Positions 9,192 through 18,473 are shown, counted from the first letter of the stretch. The stretch is DNA of 59,072 bases from Bacteroidia bacterium (GCA_026391475.1 JAPLED010000111.1:1-59072), one strand, 5' to 3'. Numbers and translations are program-made. The notes: a model not told the origin generated them from the sequence alone.

Positions 9192-10052
9192 TTATTTTTT
9201 TGTCTGCAAAATTCTTATAAGCCATTTTTCAGCAAGCAATGGCCATGTCTCACCAGCCAGGCTTCCTGGCCTCAATCCGTAACCATGTCCTCCAAAGGGC
9301 AAAATATGAAGTTCAACAGGAATTTTTGCGTCCCTCAGGGCTCCGGCCATTACGAGGGCACTGTTCCCGTACTGGTCATCGGCAGTCTGAAATATAAACA
9401 TCGGAGGAGTCTCTTTTGTTAATTCCAGTTCAGGAGTAAGTGTTTTGTTTGGTCCCTGATCGAGATATGCCGGGTAGATAAGCATAGCAAAAGCAGGACG
9501 GCATGATAGGCTATCTGCCTCATCAACAGGAGCATAAGATTTTTTATTAAAAAGTGTACTGGTACGGGCACTCAGACTTCCACCTGCAGAGAAGCCCATA
9601 ATACCGACTTTTTCCGGATCTATGTTCCATTTTGCTGCGTTCCTGCGGATAATCCTTATTGCTCTCTGAGCATCCTGGAGTGCGCCTTCCTGTTTGTTGG
9701 GTATACGATATTGAAGTACAAAAGCCGAATAACCAAGTTTGTTAAGCCAGGTCGCTATCTCAGTGCCTTCTTTATCGTATGAAAGGATCCTGTAAGCTCC
9801 TCCGGGACAGATAATTACCCCTGATCTATTATTGAGTGAAGCGTCAGGTAAGTAAATTTCGACAACCGGGTTAGTAACCTCTGCAAACCTTACTTCGTTA
9901 GCTTTTCTGGCAGGATCCAAAACTGGTTCCTGTTTCTCTTTTAATTCACCCGGAACTTTACCTGGCCACAAGTAGATGATATCTTTTTTCTGAGAAAAGG
10001 ATTCTGATGCGATCAGCGTCAAAAGCAGAATTGAAATGATAGATTTCATCAT
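9192..10052 (-). CDS. Secreted alpha/beta-hydrolase, acetyl-xylan-esterase-like
   Basis: From the ATG at 10052 the product is 286 residues with a signal peptide (MMKSIISILLLTLIASESFSQ). The frame is open further up to 10121, where an ATG overlaps the trpA stop, but the signal peptide decides for the inner start. Catalytic features are the oxyanion region CPGGAYRILSYDKEG, the nucleophile elbow GFSAGGSL, an Asp in FIFQTADDQYG and a His in FGGHGYG. It resembles the BD-FAE/acetyl-xylan esterase group that deacetylates plant polysaccharides in the periplasm. It lies 65 bp after trpA and may receive read-through from the trp operon. Confidence 0.8.
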   Translation of the reverse strand: MMKSIISILLLTLIASESFSQKKDIIYLWPGKVPGELKEKQEPVLDPARKANEVRFAEVTNPVVEIYLPDASLNNRSGVIICPGGAYRILSYDKEGTEIATWLNKLGYSAFVLQYRIPNKQEGALQDAQRAIRIIRRNAAKWNIDPEKVGIMGFSAGGSLSARTSTLFNKKSYAPVDEADSLSCRPAFAMLIYPAYLDQGPNKTLTPELELTKETPPMFIFQTADDQYGNSALVMAGALRDAKIPVELHILPFGGHGYGLRPGSLAGETWPLLAEKWLIRILQTKK

Positions 10053-10117
10053 AATAATATTTTTAAGTATGGGATAGCATTTTGTAAAATTAATATAAAA
10101 GATTGAAAGGAATAATA

Positions 10118-10891
10118 TCAATCCCTGATTTGTCCGATAAATCTATGAATGATCTCTGGCAATGGACCGTTTTCATCAAGTGACCTGATAAATGCGCTGC
10201 CGATGATTGCTCCATTCGAATAATCACAAGCCTGATTAAAGGTTACTTTATTTGAAATACCAAACCCGATAAGCTTGGGTGTTTTCAAATTAAGATCATT
10301 AAACTTTTTAAAATAGGTCATCTGTGAATCGTCAAAATTGTTTGTTGCTCCTGTTGTGGCAGTTGTTGAGACCATGTATAAAAACCCTTTTGCAATACTG
10401 TCAATATAGGTAATTCTCTCATTTGGAGTTTGCGGTGAAATAAGAAAAATATTTAAAATATTATATTTTTCGTAAAGTGGTTCATATGATTTCCTGTACT
10501 CCTCCACCGGGAGATCGGGAATTATGGTTCCGTCAATACCGGTCTCACTGCATTTGTGAAGAAAATTTTCTATCCCGAATTTGAAAACCGGATTTATATA
10601 TCCCATAAAAATTAACGGTAGATTTGTTATTTCCCGCACACGTGCTAATTGTTCAAAAAGAAGGTTTAAGGATATCCCGTTGTGGAGAGCTTTTTCACTG
10701 CTTCGTTGTATTACCGGTCCATCTGCAACAGGATCGGAAAAAGGCATCCCAATTTCAATCATATCCACTCCTGATTTATCCAATTCCCTGATTATGGAAA
10801 GTGTGTGATTCAATTCAGGATATCCTGCAGTAAAATAGATGGAAAGTATATTTTTCTTTTTAGTTTTAAATAGCTTCTCTATGCGATTCAT
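10118..10891 (-). CDS. trpA: Tryptophan synthase alpha chain
   Basis: Cleaves indole-3-glycerol phosphate to indole and glyceraldehyde-3-phosphate and passes indole to TrpB. It has 257 residues with the active-site strand DMIEIGMPFSDPVADGPVIQ (catalytic Glu46; the second acid is Asp57) and the phosphate-binding loop VSTTATTGA. It is the last trp gene of the operon, 58 bp after trpB. Confidence 0.97.
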   Translation of the reverse strand: MNRIEKLFKTKKKNILSIYFTAGYPELNHTLSIIRELDKSGVDMIEIGMPFSDPVADGPVIQRSSEKALHNGISLNLLFEQLARVREITNLPLIFMGYINPVFKFGIENFLHKCSETGIDGTIIPDLPVEEYRKSYEPLYEKYNILNIFLISPQTPNERITYIDSIAKGFLYMVSTTATTGATNNFDDSQMTYFKKFNDLNLKTPKLIGFGISNKVTFNQACDYSNGAIIGSAFIRSLDENGPLPEIIHRFIGQIRD

Positions 10892-10949
10892 TATTTCTGA
10901 TTTTTATGTTTTTGAATTATTGAATAACAACAGTTTATTGGAGGCAACT

Positions 10950-12143
10950 TTATTTGAACATTTTTTTTGCTTCAATATATGCCTGCATATCCTTATCACC
11001 TCTACCCGAAATATTTACAACAACAATGTCAGTTTTTTTGAAATTCAGTTTGCCAAGAGCAGCGAGTGCATGCGCCGATTCCAGGGCAGGGATTATACCT
11101 TCAAGCCGGATAAGTTCGTAAGCAGCTGTAAGGGCCTCTTTATCAGTGGCATTCAAATAATCAGCCCTGCCTGTCTTTGCCAGCCATGCATGTAATGGAC
11201 CCACACCCGGATAATCGAGTCCTGCGGAAATGGAATAAGGTTCAGTGATTTGCCCGTCTTCATTTTGCATAAGGAGGGTTTTGCTTCCATGAATGATACC
11301 TGGCTCTCCCACAGAGATAGTAGCAGCGGTTCGACCGGTATTAACTCCTTCACCTGCAGCCTCTACACCTACAAGTCTTACATTTTTCCTGTTGATATAA
11401 TGATAAAATATTCCGGCCGCATTGCTTCCTCCTCCTACACATGCAATAATATAATCCGGGTCTTCAATCCCTTCTTTCCCGCTTAACTGAGTAAGTAATT
11501 CTTCGCTGATAACCGACTGAAACCTTGCCACCATGTCGGGGTAGGGATGTGGTCCGACAACAGAACCGATTATATAAAAAGTATTTTCAGGATTACATAT
11601 CCAATCGCGCAAAGCTTCATTCGTGGCATCCTTGAGGGTTTTATTACCGCACCTTGCCGGCACTACTCTGGCTCCCAGTATTTCCATCCGCTTTACATTA
11701 GGCTCCTGCCTGACCATATCTGTCTCACCCATATAAACAACACACTCCATCCCCATAAGCGCACAAACGGTCGCTGTTGCCACACCATGCTGACCTGCCC
11801 CGGTTTCAGCGATTATCCTGGTTTTCCTCATTTTTTTTGCAAGCAGAATCTGCCCGATAGTATTGTTTATTTTATGAGAACCGGTATGATTTAAATCCTC
11901 CCGCTTCAGATAAATCTTAGCCCCATACTTGTTACTCAGCCGGTTTGCAAAAAACAAGGGGGTAGGTCTGCCTGCATAGTCACTGAGTAACATGTTAAAC
12001 TCCTTTTTGAATTCTGCCGATTCAATGATATTATAATAAACAGCTCTCAGGGATTCTACATTCTGTCTGAGCATTTCAGGTACGAATGCACCCCCGAATT
12101 CGCCGTAATATCCGTTTTTGTCTGATATAAATGTCTCGTTCAT
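10950..12143 (-). CDS. trpB: Tryptophan synthase beta chain
   Basis: PLP enzyme that joins indole and L-serine to make tryptophan. It has 397 residues. The PLP Lys is Lys91 in [10 protein letters not shown], and the phosphate loop is [10 protein letters not shown]. The N-terminal [13 protein letters not shown] is typical of the TrpB1 type that pairs with TrpA. Its start overlaps the trpF stop by 4 bp (ATGA), indicating coupled translation. Confidence 0.97.
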   Translation of the reverse strand: MNETFISDKNGYYGEFGGAFVPEMLRQNVESLRAVYYNIIESAEFKKEFNMLLSDYAGRPTPLFFANRLSNKYGAKIYLKREDLNHTGSHKINNTIGQILLAKKMRKTRIIAETGAGQHGVATATVCALMGMECVVYMGETDMVRQEPNVKRMEILGARVVPARCGNKTLKDATNEALRDWICNPENTFYIIGSVVGPHPYPDMVARFQSVISEELLTQLSGKEGIEDPDYIIACVGGGSNAAGIFYHYINRKNVRLVGVEAAGEGVNTGRTAATISVGEPGIIHGSKTLLMQNEDGQITEPYSISAGLDYPGVGPLHAWLAKTGRADYLNATDKEALTAAYELIRLEGIIPALESAHALAALGKLNFKKTDIVVVNISGRGDKDMQAYIEAKKMFK

Positions 12144-12784
12144 AATGATTTATTATTTAATCGTATATCGGATATAAATTTTTTAAGAGTTTCAATGTCT
12201 TTTAAACCCGGATTCACCTCAAACCTGCTGTTCAGATCAATTCCGTAAAACGCTGGGTTGGTAATTTCCAGAATATTGTTGACATCCCGGGGGGTAATGC
12301 CTCCGCTGAGAAAAAACGGATGCCCAAGATCGTATTTATCGAGTATTTTCCAGTCGAATTTATATCCAGAACCTCCATAATTTGATGTTAATGCATCAAA
12401 CAGGAAATAATCTGTATAAGGGATGAATTCAGAGCATAATTTGAAACCGGTACTCTCTTTTATATTAAAAGCCTTTATAACCGGGATACCTGTTTCTTTT
12501 AGCCGGCGGCATGCATCCGGAGTTTCATTTCCGTGAAGCTGAACTATGTCGAGGGAGTATTTCCTGACAGTTCCGGTTATCACTTCAAAATCTGCATTCA
12601 CAAATACCCCTGCTTTTCTGATGTGCTGGGGAAACTTAGCAGGGATCTCATAGCCTGATATTTTGGCTGCATACCGCGGGGAGGAAGGATAAAAGATGAA
12701 TCCCATCAGCTCAGGCTTAAGTTCTGCCACTTCAAGGATATTCTCCGGTTCACGCATTCCACATATTTTTATTTTCAGACTCAT
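12140..12784 (-). CDS. trpF: Phosphoribosylanthranilate isomerase
   Basis: Amadori rearrangement of phosphoribosylanthranilate to CdRP. A 214-residue TIM barrel with [11 protein letters not shown] at residues 5-15 (catalytic Cys7), a catalytic Asp in YFLFDALTS, and the phosphate loops GGSG and LSGGI. It is a free-standing protein, not fused to TrpC as in enterobacteria. It overlaps trpC and trpB by 4 bp each. Confidence 0.96.
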   Translation of the reverse strand: MSLKIKICGMREPENILEVAELKPELMGFIFYPSSPRYAAKISGYEIPAKFPQHIRKAGVFVNADFEVITGTVRKYSLDIVQLHGNETPDACRRLKETGIPVIKAFNIKESTGFKLCSEFIPYTDYFLFDALTSNYGGSGYKFDWKILDKYDLGHPFFLSGGITPRDVNNILEITNPAFYGIDLNSRFEVNPGLKDIETLKKFISDIRLNNKSL

Positions 12785-13572
12785 TCCACTCCCATTTTTA
12801 AATCCATAATAAACCCTGCAGCAGTTTTTCCCGGGTTTTCTGATCTCATGAATTTTTCTCCGATCAGAAAGGCATCGTAACCTCTGGAAAATAGCTGTTT
12901 TACATCATTAATTGTCTGAAAACCACTTTCTGCAACTTTAAGACAATTCAGAGGCAAATGATGAAACAGATCCCTGGAATTATCCATACTAACCTCAAAA
13001 GTTTTAAGGTTTCGGTTATTAATGCCTATTATCTTTATTTTGTGATTCATCTTATCCAGATCCTTTTCATCATGGATTTCAAAAAGCACATCCATACCCA
13101 GGTTAAGAGCCAGATCGGAAAGCCTTTCAGCTTCCTTTTTACTTAATATAGAAGCGATCAGCAAAATAGCGGCTGCCCCGATCGATTTTGATTCAATCAC
13201 CTGGTACTCATCCACAATAAAGTCCTTTCTTAATAGAGGGAGTTTAGCAAACACGGCAACATTCTGAAGGTCATGATCTTCTCCTCCGAAAAATTCCTTA
13301 TCGGTAAGAATTGACATAGCTGCAATTCCTGCTTCCTGATACCCTCTTGCCACCTGTTCAACATCAGCAGTAAAATTGATAACTCCTTTTGAAGGAGATT
13401 TTCTCTTAAACTCACCGATAATGGAAGGTTCGGGTTTGTTTAATGCCTCATAGAAGGAAGGCATTTCACGTTTAAAGAAAACTGTATCCTCAAGTTTGCT
13501 GACAGGATAAAGCCTTTTTTTAACTTTTACTTCATCCCTTTTAAACGCTATAATTTTATCGAGTATATCCAT
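12781..13572 (-). CDS. trpC: Indole-3-glycerol-phosphate synthase
   Basis: Ring-closing decarboxylation of CdRP to indole-3-glycerol phosphate. A 263-residue TIM barrel with IGEFKRKSPSKG (residues 52-63), LRKDFIVDEYQV, GINNRNLKTF and VAESGF, the standard active-site segments. It lies 4 bp after trpD and overlaps trpF by 4 bp. Confidence 0.97.
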   Translation of the reverse strand: MDILDKIIAFKRDEVKVKKRLYPVSKLEDTVFFKREMPSFYEALNKPEPSIIGEFKRKSPSKGVINFTADVEQVARGYQEAGIAAMSILTDKEFFGGEDHDLQNVAVFAKLPLLRKDFIVDEYQVIESKSIGAAAILLIASILSKKEAERLSDLALNLGMDVLFEIHDEKDLDKMNHKIKIIGINNRNLKTFEVSMDNSRDLFHHLPLNCLKVAESGFQTINDVKQLFSRGYDAFLIGEKFMRSENPGKTAAGFIMDLKMGVE

Positions 13573-13576
13573 CTTC

Positions 13577-14566
13577 TTAAAGTTCCAGAAGTTTTCTTAA
13601 TAAGTTTTTTGCCCTGCCTCCCTGTAATGAATCTTCTGCTGATTCAAAGCATTCCGGTAAGCTTTTCCCGGGAAATAGCTTTTTCAGGGCCATGCCTGAA
13701 TTAACAATAACTACTGCCTTTTGAGCGGCAGTACCTTTACCCTTCAGAATATTTAAAAAAATCTTTACCGATTCTTCCACCGTTGTTCCTCCTTTCAGCT
13801 CTTTATGAGAGAGCCTGGGAAAACTGATTTTTTCAGGAGAGAGAAGTTCTTCTTCCTGATTAGAAATCATTTTAAACTCACTGGTCAGAGAGATTTCGTC
13901 GTACCCGTCCAATGAATAAATGATGGTATAATTTTTATCGGTTTGCTGATAGATATAATTATATAGTCTTGCTGTCTCCAGGTTCCAGACACCCACTAAT
14001 TGATTCCGTGGGAATGAGGGATTTACCATGGGCCCCAGCATATTAAAAAAGGTCTTTACACTAAGTTCTCTTCTGATCGGGGCTACTGCTTTCATGGCAG
14101 GGTGAAATAAAGGCGCATGCAGGAAACAAATGTTCGCTTTTTCCAATTGATTCCTGAGAGTATCCCGGTTGTTCGTAAATTTATACCCAAGATATTCCAT
14201 CACATTACTTGAACCACAGGCTGATGAGACCCCGTAATTGCCATGTTTTGCGACTTTTCCACCGGCTCCTGCAACTACAAACGATGACAAAGTGGAAATA
14301 TTGAAGGTATTTTTCCCATCACCTCCTGTACCGCAAAGATCGATAGTATCAAATTCAGAAAGATCAGTCGCCAGACACAAATCAAGCAGTGCATCGCGAA
14401 AGCCTGACAGCTCATGAACTGTTATCATTCGCATCATGAACACTGTAAGAAAAGATGACACCTGCGAATTATTATATTCACCATTAGCGATCTTTTTTAA
14501 TATATTCCTCGCTTCTTCTCTTTCAAGAGTGAGGTGGGATGTTAATCTCTGAAGAATTTCTTTCAT
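13577..14566 (-). CDS. trpD: Anthranilate phosphoribosyltransferase
   Basis: Transfers phosphoribose from PRPP to anthranilate. It has 329 residues with the PRPP-binding motif CGTGGDGKNTFN (residues 78-89), KHGNYGVSSACGSSNVMEYLG and a helical N-terminal domain. It is separate from trpG, unlike the trpGD fusion of E. coli. It follows trpG by 30 bp. Confidence 0.97.
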   Translation of the reverse strand: MKEILQRLTSHLTLEREEARNILKKIANGEYNNSQVSSFLTVFMMRMITVHELSGFRDALLDLCLATDLSEFDTIDLCGTGGDGKNTFNISTLSSFVVAGAGGKVAKHGNYGVSSACGSSNVMEYLGYKFTNNRDTLRNQLEKANICFLHAPLFHPAMKAVAPIRRELSVKTFFNMLGPMVNPSFPRNQLVGVWNLETARLYNYIYQQTDKNYTIIYSLDGYDEISLTSEFKMISNQEEELLSPEKISFPRLSHKELKGGTTVEESVKIFLNILKGKGTAAQKAVVIVNSGMALKKLFPGKSLPECFESAEDSLQGGRAKNLLRKLLEL

Positions 14567-14596
14567 ATATTATTAAGGTATAAGACCGATTTTTGC

Positions 14597-15166
14597 TTAA
14601 AGATTCAACCAGTTAAGCAGTATTTGTTTTCCGTGTTTTGTAAGAACCGATTCGGGATGAAACTGAACTCCTTTAACATCGTAGGTTAAGTGCGTCAACG
14701 CCATAATCATTCCTTCATCATCCTTCGCAGTGATTTTGAGTCCGGAGGGAAAGTTTTCTTCACTGACTACCCAGGAATGGTATCTTCCGGCTGTAAAACT
14801 TACCGGTATTTCCCTGAATATCCTATCACCTTCATCCATTACGTTTATGTTAGTTTCCACTCCATGGTAAACCTTGTCTAGGTTGATAAGGTTGCCCCCA
14901 AATACCTCGGCTATGGCCTGGCATCCCAGACAAACTCCCAGGATGCTCTTTGCGGGAGCAAAATGTCTGATCATTTTCTTCGTGATACCTGCCTGATCCG
15001 GAACTCCCGGCCCGGGTGAAATTACAATCTTGTCATATTTACCAATATAGTCCAGACCAATCTCATCGTTCCTGTATACATCAACCGGCCCCCTGGTCAA
15101 TTCTTTCAGAATATGTACCAGATTGTATGTAAATGAGTCGTAATTGTCCAATACCATTATTTTCAT
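14597..15166 (-). CDS. trpG: Anthranilate synthase glutamine amidotransferase subunit
   Basis: Supplies ammonia from glutamine to TrpE. A 189-residue class I amidotransferase with the full triad: Cys79 in GVCLGCQA, and His170 and Glu172 in FHPES. The oxyanion loop SPGPGVPDQAG is present. It lies 20 bp after trpE. In some bacteria this subunit also serves PabB; nothing here distinguishes the two roles except its place in the trp operon. Confidence 0.96.
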   Translation of the reverse strand: MKIMVLDNYDSFTYNLVHILKELTRGPVDVYRNDEIGLDYIGKYDKIVISPGPGVPDQAGITKKMIRHFAPAKSILGVCLGCQAIAEVFGGNLINLDKVYHGVETNINVMDEGDRIFREIPVSFTAGRYHSWVVSEENFPSGLKITAKDDEGMIMALTHLTYDVKGVQFHPESVLTKHGKQILLNWLNL

Positions 15167-15186
15167 TGTTGCTTCTTTTTAAATTA

Positions 15187-16608
15187 TTATATCCCGGATG
15201 CTATCGCGATAGCTGCTTTCAGGGCTCCCAGCTTATTATTCACCTCATTGAGTTCGTTTTCTTCAACTGAGGCAGCTACAATACCTGCCCCGGCCTGATA
15301 ATAAAGAGTATTGTTCCTGCTAAGAAATGAGCGGATCATTATGGCATGATTGATATCGCCGTTAAAGCCGATATAACCGATGGCGCCTCCGTAAAATCCG
15401 CGATTACGGTTTTCTATTTTGTCAATAAGCTCCATTGCTTTAAATTTTGGTGCACCGGAGAGCGTTCCTGCAGGAAATGAATCCCCAAAAATCTTTATGG
15501 GATTAAATCCCTCTTTAAGTTCACCAGTCACTTCAGAAACAAGGTGAATGACATGTGAATAGAACTGTACTTCCCGGAAGGTTTTTACAACCACATTATC
15601 CGAATTCCGGCTGAGATCATTTCTTGCCAGATCGACCAGCATGACGTGCTCTGCATTCTCTTTCCTGTCGTTGGCAAGATCGATTGCCAACTGCCTGTCC
15701 TCCTCATCATCACCCGATCGTTTAAAGGTTCCTGCAATAGGATTTATCTTAGCAATTCCTTTATCGATAATCAGTTGTGCCTCGGGAGAAGATCCGAAAA
15801 GTTTATATCCACCATAGTCAAAATAAAACAGATAGGGAGAAGGATTAATATTCCGTAAAGCCCTGTAAACATTGAACTCATCGCCATGAAACTGCTGGCT
15901 GAATTGCCTCGACAGAACAACCTGGAACACATCTCCCAGGAAACAATGTTTTTTGCCCTTACTGACCATTTCGATATACTCCTCATCTGTAATATTTGAA
16001 CATTCATTATTAAGTGGCATAAACCGGAATGCTCCGAGACTACGATTCCGTAAAAGACTTTTAACTTCATCAATCCTGCTCTCATTACCTTCGAGAAGAT
16101 TTTCGACAAGAAAAATACGGTTGTTAAAATGGTTGATCGCTATTATATATCTGTAAAGGGAATAGTACATGTCCGGGATCTTATACTGTTCATTTACATA
16201 ATATTTAAAGCGAATATCCTCGAAATATTTTACTGCATCGTAGGTAGTATAACCAAACAACCCGTTTGCAGACATTCCTGTGAGGTCGGTATTCCTGTTA
16301 ATAATAAATGACTTTAAAAATGAATTAAAGGTATCAGGCAGGGTATGTTTGTCTTTTATCCCGATTTGTTCCTGTTGACCATTGGGGTAATTGATGTGTA
16401 TTTTGTAATCCTCTGCTTTAAATTCTGCCATCATATCGAAGCAGATGTAGCTCATGCTATTACTATTTCCATGATAATCAGAGCTTTCAAGTAATATTGT
16501 ATTAGGAAACTTGTCTCTGATCTTAAGGTAAATCGTAACCGGAGTGATTATATCTGCCAGCCCCGGAGGAAACGGGTGTAAACTTGTAATTAGTTTTGAT
16601 TCTCTCAT
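15187..16608 (-). CDS. trpE: Anthranilate synthase component I
   Basis: Converts chorismate and ammonia to anthranilate. It has 473 residues from the ATG at 16608 (MRESKLITSLHPF). The frame could be extended to a TTG at 16641, but that codon lies in the U-tract of the upstream terminator, so it is rejected. The ILLES motif near residue 41 is the feedback tryptophan-binding site. Catalytic segments are GTFKRSG, LVDLARNDLSR, PAGTLSGAPKFKAMELI and GAGIVAASVEENE. It is the first structural gene of trpEGDCFBA and is controlled by the leader at 16632-16760. Confidence 0.97.
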   Translation of the reverse strand: MRESKLITSLHPFPPGLADIITPVTIYLKIRDKFPNTILLESSDYHGNSNSMSYICFDMMAEFKAEDYKIHINYPNGQQEQIGIKDKHTLPDTFNSFLKSFIINRNTDLTGMSANGLFGYTTYDAVKYFEDIRFKYYVNEQYKIPDMYYSLYRYIIAINHFNNRIFLVENLLEGNESRIDEVKSLLRNRSLGAFRFMPLNNECSNITDEEYIEMVSKGKKHCFLGDVFQVVLSRQFSQQFHGDEFNVYRALRNINPSPYLFYFDYGGYKLFGSSPEAQLIIDKGIAKINPIAGTFKRSGDDEEDRQLAIDLANDRKENAEHVMLVDLARNDLSRNSDNVVVKTFREVQFYSHVIHLVSEVTGELKEGFNPIKIFGDSFPAGTLSGAPKFKAMELIDKIENRNRGFYGGAIGYIGFNGDINHAIMIRSFLSRNNTLYYQAGAGIVAASVEENELNEVNNKLGALKAAIAIASGI

Positions 16609-16631
16609 CTTGAATTTATTTATAGTCTGTT

Positions 16632-16671
16632 TCAAAAACAAAACGACCTGCCGGGAGTCCGACAGGTCGTT
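16632..16671 (-). terminator. Intrinsic terminator of the trp attenuator
   Basis: On the minus strand, AACGACCTG at 16671-16663 pairs perfectly with CAGGTCGTT at 16650-16642. The stem continues as UCGG/CCGG (one G.U pair) to a 4-nt ACUC loop, 13 pairs in all, and is followed directly by a TTGTTTTTG tract. It lies 30 nt after the leader-peptide stop and 24 nt before the trpE start, exactly where an attenuator terminator is expected. Confidence 0.9.
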
Positions 16672-16700
16672 GATATATTACACAATATAGCAGTACTATC

Positions 16701-16760
16701 TCATCTCCAAGCTGTTGCTGGTAAGATTTGCCACCACCAATTGTTTATTGTAAGCCTCAT
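16701..16760 (-). CDS. trpL: trp operon leader peptide with three consecutive Trp codons
   Basis: A 19-codon frame reads MRLTINNWWWQILPATAWR and then TGA. Trp codons 8-10 lie at 16739-16731 and a fourth is codon 18. Its place just upstream of a terminator and trpE makes it a ribosome-mediated attenuation leader. Stalling at WWW would leave ACAGCUUG (16715-16708) free to pair with CGACCUGU (16669-16662), the 5' arm of the terminator, in 7 of 8 positions with one mismatch and one G.U. A ribosome reaching the stop would cover it. The leader and terminator are seen directly; the switching mechanism is inferred by analogy with E. coli trp. Confidence 0.85.
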   Translation of the reverse strand: MRLTINNWWWQILPATAWR

Positions 16761-16831
16761 TTTTGCTTTTATTGTGTTCAAAGGAAAGAATTTTTTCAAT
16801 AATGCACAACAAAAACTGATTTTTTTATTAA

Positions 16832-17188
16832 TCATTCCACAACTTCAGCCTTATCAAATCTCTGCGACTGAAAATGAATCCGGCCGCTCTTCACTCTACT
16901 TGCACCTTTACTACCGAAGAATCCCCAGCCGCCACTGCCTAACAGGAATCCCAGGGCATAGAATCCACCGTTATTATTCTGTGCATACATTGTAATCTTA
17001 TCATTAAAAAGCATGCCGATAAAGTCGAAGGGAGCAATGAATCCATGCCACAAACCGCCTAAAAAGCCGTATGTGTGTCCGGTCAGACATAGTTTAACTG
17101 ATTCATTATTTGCACATCCCGAAAGAATGATAATTGATAGAAGAATTATTACACACAGGAATTTCTTCTGAGAGAGAATAGTTTTCAT
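16832..17188 (-). CDS. Small conserved lipoprotein of unknown function
   Basis: 118 residues with a lipoprotein signal: a hydrophobic stretch ending IIILSGCANNE, the lipobox Cys at about residue 26. The rest contains GHTYGFLGGLWHGFIAPFDF and GMLFNDKITMYAQNNNGGFYALGFLLGSGGWGFFG, aromatic/Gly-rich and partly hydrophobic. I recognise this as a small family found in diverse bacteria but know no function for it. It lies on the same strand as trp but upstream of its leader. Confidence 0.65.
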   Translation of the reverse strand: MKTILSQKKFLCVIILLSIIILSGCANNESVKLCLTGHTYGFLGGLWHGFIAPFDFIGMLFNDKITMYAQNNNGGFYALGFLLGSGGWGFFGSKGASRVKSGRIHFQSQRFDKAEVVE

Positions 17189-17224
17189 TATTTAAGGTGT
17201 TGATTAATTATTGAATAAATTGTT

Positions 17225-17755
17225 TTAAAAAAGTGAAAGGTCAAATGCATTACCTGAATGCTTTTTTTCGTGGTCAATCAACCATCTTTTTCTTTTAAGG
17301 CCACCTCCATAACCGGTCAGACGACCATCTGAACCAATCACTCTGTGGCAAGAGATTATTATGGAAATACGATTCATTCCGTTTGCATTTGCAACAGCAC
17401 GGATTGAATCGGGTTTGCCGAGAGCAACCGATTGTTCCTGATAGGAACGCGTAGTGCCATATTGAATATTCATAAGTTCCTTCCATACAGCCTGTTGGAA
17501 TGTTGTGCCGGTGATAACAAGCGGTACCGAGAATTCTTTCCTGGAGCCTTCAAAATATTCTTTTAACTGTTTCCTGAGAGTTTTAAAGTGTTTGTTTTCT
17601 CCCTCCTGAATTGTTGTTTTAAAATGTTTTGCAAGGTCTTTATATTCCGTGTTCAGCATTCTTCTGTCACTGAATTCAAGAAGACAAACACCTTCATCAG
17701 TTGCCCCGGCAATCATCACACCAAGAGGTGTTTCTATCTTAATTGTTTTAATCAT
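17225..17755 (-). CDS. ogt: Methylated-DNA--protein-cysteine methyltransferase
   Basis: Suicide repair protein that takes the alkyl group from O6-alkylguanine. It has 176 residues from the ATG at 17755 (MIKTIKIETPLGVM). The active site is in SIIISCHRVIGSDGRLTGYGGGLKRKRWL. The Cys, His and Arg are conserved, but the usual Pro before Cys (PCHRV) is Ser. The N-terminal half is the ribonuclease-like fold of Ogt/Ada. No methyl-phosphotriester or AraC domain is present, so it is not Ada itself. Confidence 0.92.
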   Translation of the reverse strand: MIKTIKIETPLGVMIAGATDEGVCLLEFSDRRMLNTEYKDLAKHFKTTIQEGENKHFKTLRKQLKEYFEGSRKEFSVPLVITGTTFQQAVWKELMNIQYGTTRSYQEQSVALGKPDSIRAVANANGMNRISIIISCHRVIGSDGRLTGYGGGLKRKRWLIDHEKKHSGNAFDLSLF

Positions 17756-17827
17756 TATATTTACCCCCAACCCTTAATCACCTCTTCTCCCCATCTCCCC
17801 ATCCTCCCTTCTTTATTAAATCATGAG

Positions 17828-18250
17828 CTACTTAGTAAATCTTCCAGAAGCTGACTTAATGAATTTAATATTTCTGAATCTCATTGCAGACCAGTCGGCA
17901 TCGATGACAACCATCCGGATACCATGAAAACCAGAATCATTCAGAGTTTTCCAACCGTGGTCCCGGTCGATATCGGAACTAAATTTTTTTGAAGTTTTTT
18001 TCGGATAACAAAACCATAAAACTCCATCGGACAGGAGGTTATGAAGAGCAATAGGAATGAAGAACTCAACTTCTGAAATACTCTTAACAAAAATTATAAT
18101 GAAATCATACGGAAAACGAGGGTCAATTTCCTTGTCAATTTTAACATCTTTAAGTTCAATAGAAAGTGAAATAATGAAACTCTCTTCAGCATTTATTACT
18201 GCTATCCTTTCCTGACCCTTATAATTAAGCTTTCCCAGTAAGTTCTTCAT
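17828..18250 (-). CDS. Conserved hypothetical protein, 140 residues
   Basis: A soluble 140-residue protein without a signal peptide. Conserved-looking parts are FIIIFVKSISEVEFFIP (about 50-66), LWFCYPKKTSKKFSSDIDRDHGW (78-100) and VVIDADWSAMRFRNIKFI (113-130). This pattern (WFCYPK ... W..L...G..G.R.V.ID.DWSA.RFR) recurs in Bacteroidetes and resembles DUF3052-type proteins, but I cannot confirm the family. It is divergent from the thiamine operon. The function is unknown. Confidence 0.65.
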   Translation of the reverse strand: MKNLLGKLNYKGQERIAVINAEESFIISLSIELKDVKIDKEIDPRFPYDFIIIFVKSISEVEFFIPIALHNLLSDGVLWFCYPKKTSKKFSSDIDRDHGWKTLNDSGFHGIRMVVIDADWSAMRFRNIKFIKSASGRFTK

Positions 18251-18286
18251 ATTATCTTCCTGATTTGATCGCTAATTTAACAATAA

Positions 18287-18318
18287 ATTGGAATTTCTGC
18301 TAAAAGATCTTACTTTTG
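18287..18318 (+). promoter_or_regulatory. Promoter of the thiamine-salvage operon
   Basis: ATTG at 18287-18290, a 20-nt spacer, then TACTTTTG at 18311-18318, an exact TAnnTTTG. Transcription would begin around 18325, right at the 5' edge of the TPP riboswitch. Confidence 0.75.
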
Positions 18319-18331
18319 CAGTATCAAAAAA

Positions 18332-18403
18332 TGGGGTGCCTTATAACTACGGGCTGAGATCATACCCTTAAACCTGATCCGGATAATGCCGGCGGAGGGA
18401 AGA
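18332..18403 (+). promoter_or_regulatory. TPP riboswitch (THI element)
   Basis: The THI-box core is complete: GGGGTGCC at 18333-18340, GGGCTGAGATCATACCC at 18351-18367, AACCTGATCCGGATAATGCC at 18371-18390 and GGCGGAGGGA at 18391-18400. The CUGAGA and ACCUGAUC strands that bind the pyrimidine and pyrophosphate parts of TPP are intact. About 70 nt separate it from the TonB receptor start, with no U-tract terminator visible, so control is probably at translation or by a non-obvious structure. Confidence 0.95.
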
Positions 18404-18473
18404 AAGAGTATCACACAATTCAGCTGCACATAACAACCTCATATTCTTGATTTTGGCAATGAACTAATTGATC

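Noticed and set aside
16642-16671. Ordinary terminator for the upstream lipoprotein gene
   Set aside because: The hairpin could end transcripts from 16832-17188, but the Trp-rich leader between them and its distance to trpE fit an attenuator much better.
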